From: Strigops habroptila
Taxonomy: Eukaryota; Chordata; Aves; Psittaciformes; Psittacidae
DNA length: 64,000 nt
Assembly (NCBI RefSeq): GCF_004027225.2
Contig: NC_044298.2
Span: 868,001 to 932,000, forward strand
Direction of reading: 5' to 3'
Below the pieces are notes generated by a model. The model worked only from the letters and a program-made list of their open reading frames with translations. It was not told the DNA's origin and made no database searches. The stretch's first letter is position 1, and every line of letters begins with the position of its first letter. Below are positions 48,231 through 64,000 of the stretch, one piece after another. Made by a program: the position numbers and the translations under genes.

Positions 48231-64000
<15,770 letters not shown>

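Overview
This window is vertebrate nuclear DNA, almost certainly from a bird. The evidence is spliced genes with GT/AG introns, short introns, high GC with CpG-island promoters, and eight 3' fragments of CR1 LINEs, the typical avian repeat. The species cannot be fixed from the sequence. The gene order ATP8B2, AQP10, HAX1, UBAP2L, C1orf43, MIR190B, TPM3 matches human 1q21.3 read in reverse. In chicken this block lies, to my knowledge, on a microchromosome (chr25).

Layout: 1-8547 (minus) is ATP8B2, a P4-ATPase lipid flippase running off the left edge. 9045-10777 (minus) is AQP10, an aquaglyceroporin. 11593-12850 (minus) is HAX1, whose reading frame is shifted by a C9 run in exon 2. 13959-37904 (minus) is UBAP2L, a stress-granule RNA-binding UBA/RGG protein, with a non-coding first exon near 41.6 kb. 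41855-44217 (plus) is C1orf43, which shares a CpG-island bidirectional promoter with UBAP2L. 47265-47343 (plus) is the miR-190b hairpin, behind a candidate TATA promoter and first exon. 48495 to the right edge (plus) is TPM3, with a muscle promoter/exon 1a, a cytoskeletal promoter/exon 1b, an alternative exon 6 pair and three alternative last exons (9a, 9c, and the start of 9d).

Exon joins were read by hand from splice signals, codon phase and recalled family sequences. In every gene except HAX1 the phases close exactly. The resulting lengths are AQP10 332 aa, UBAP2L 1084 aa, C1orf43 252 aa, TPM3 284 aa (muscle) and 247 aa (exon 1b/9c form), and ATP8B2 about 1120 aa so far. The minus-strand genes are packed head to tail, with roughly 0.25-0.5 kb between a poly(A) site and the next promoter.

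Structure not explained by genes: a pentamer minisatellite in an ATP8B2 intron; an 11-bp array just downstream of AQP10; a G-run array in C1orf43 intron 1; a 1.2-kb pure-purine tract downstream of TPM3 exon 1b; a candidate 28-nt poison exon in ATP8B2; a 36-nt cassette exon in UBAP2L; a duplicated E-box composite in the bidirectional promoter; and a TCGA/TCGAT cluster upstream of the miR-190b TATA box. I found no wholly new gene system. The strongest leads are these regulatory and RNA-processing features. No viral fossils, CRISPR arrays, rRNA or tRNA were recognised.
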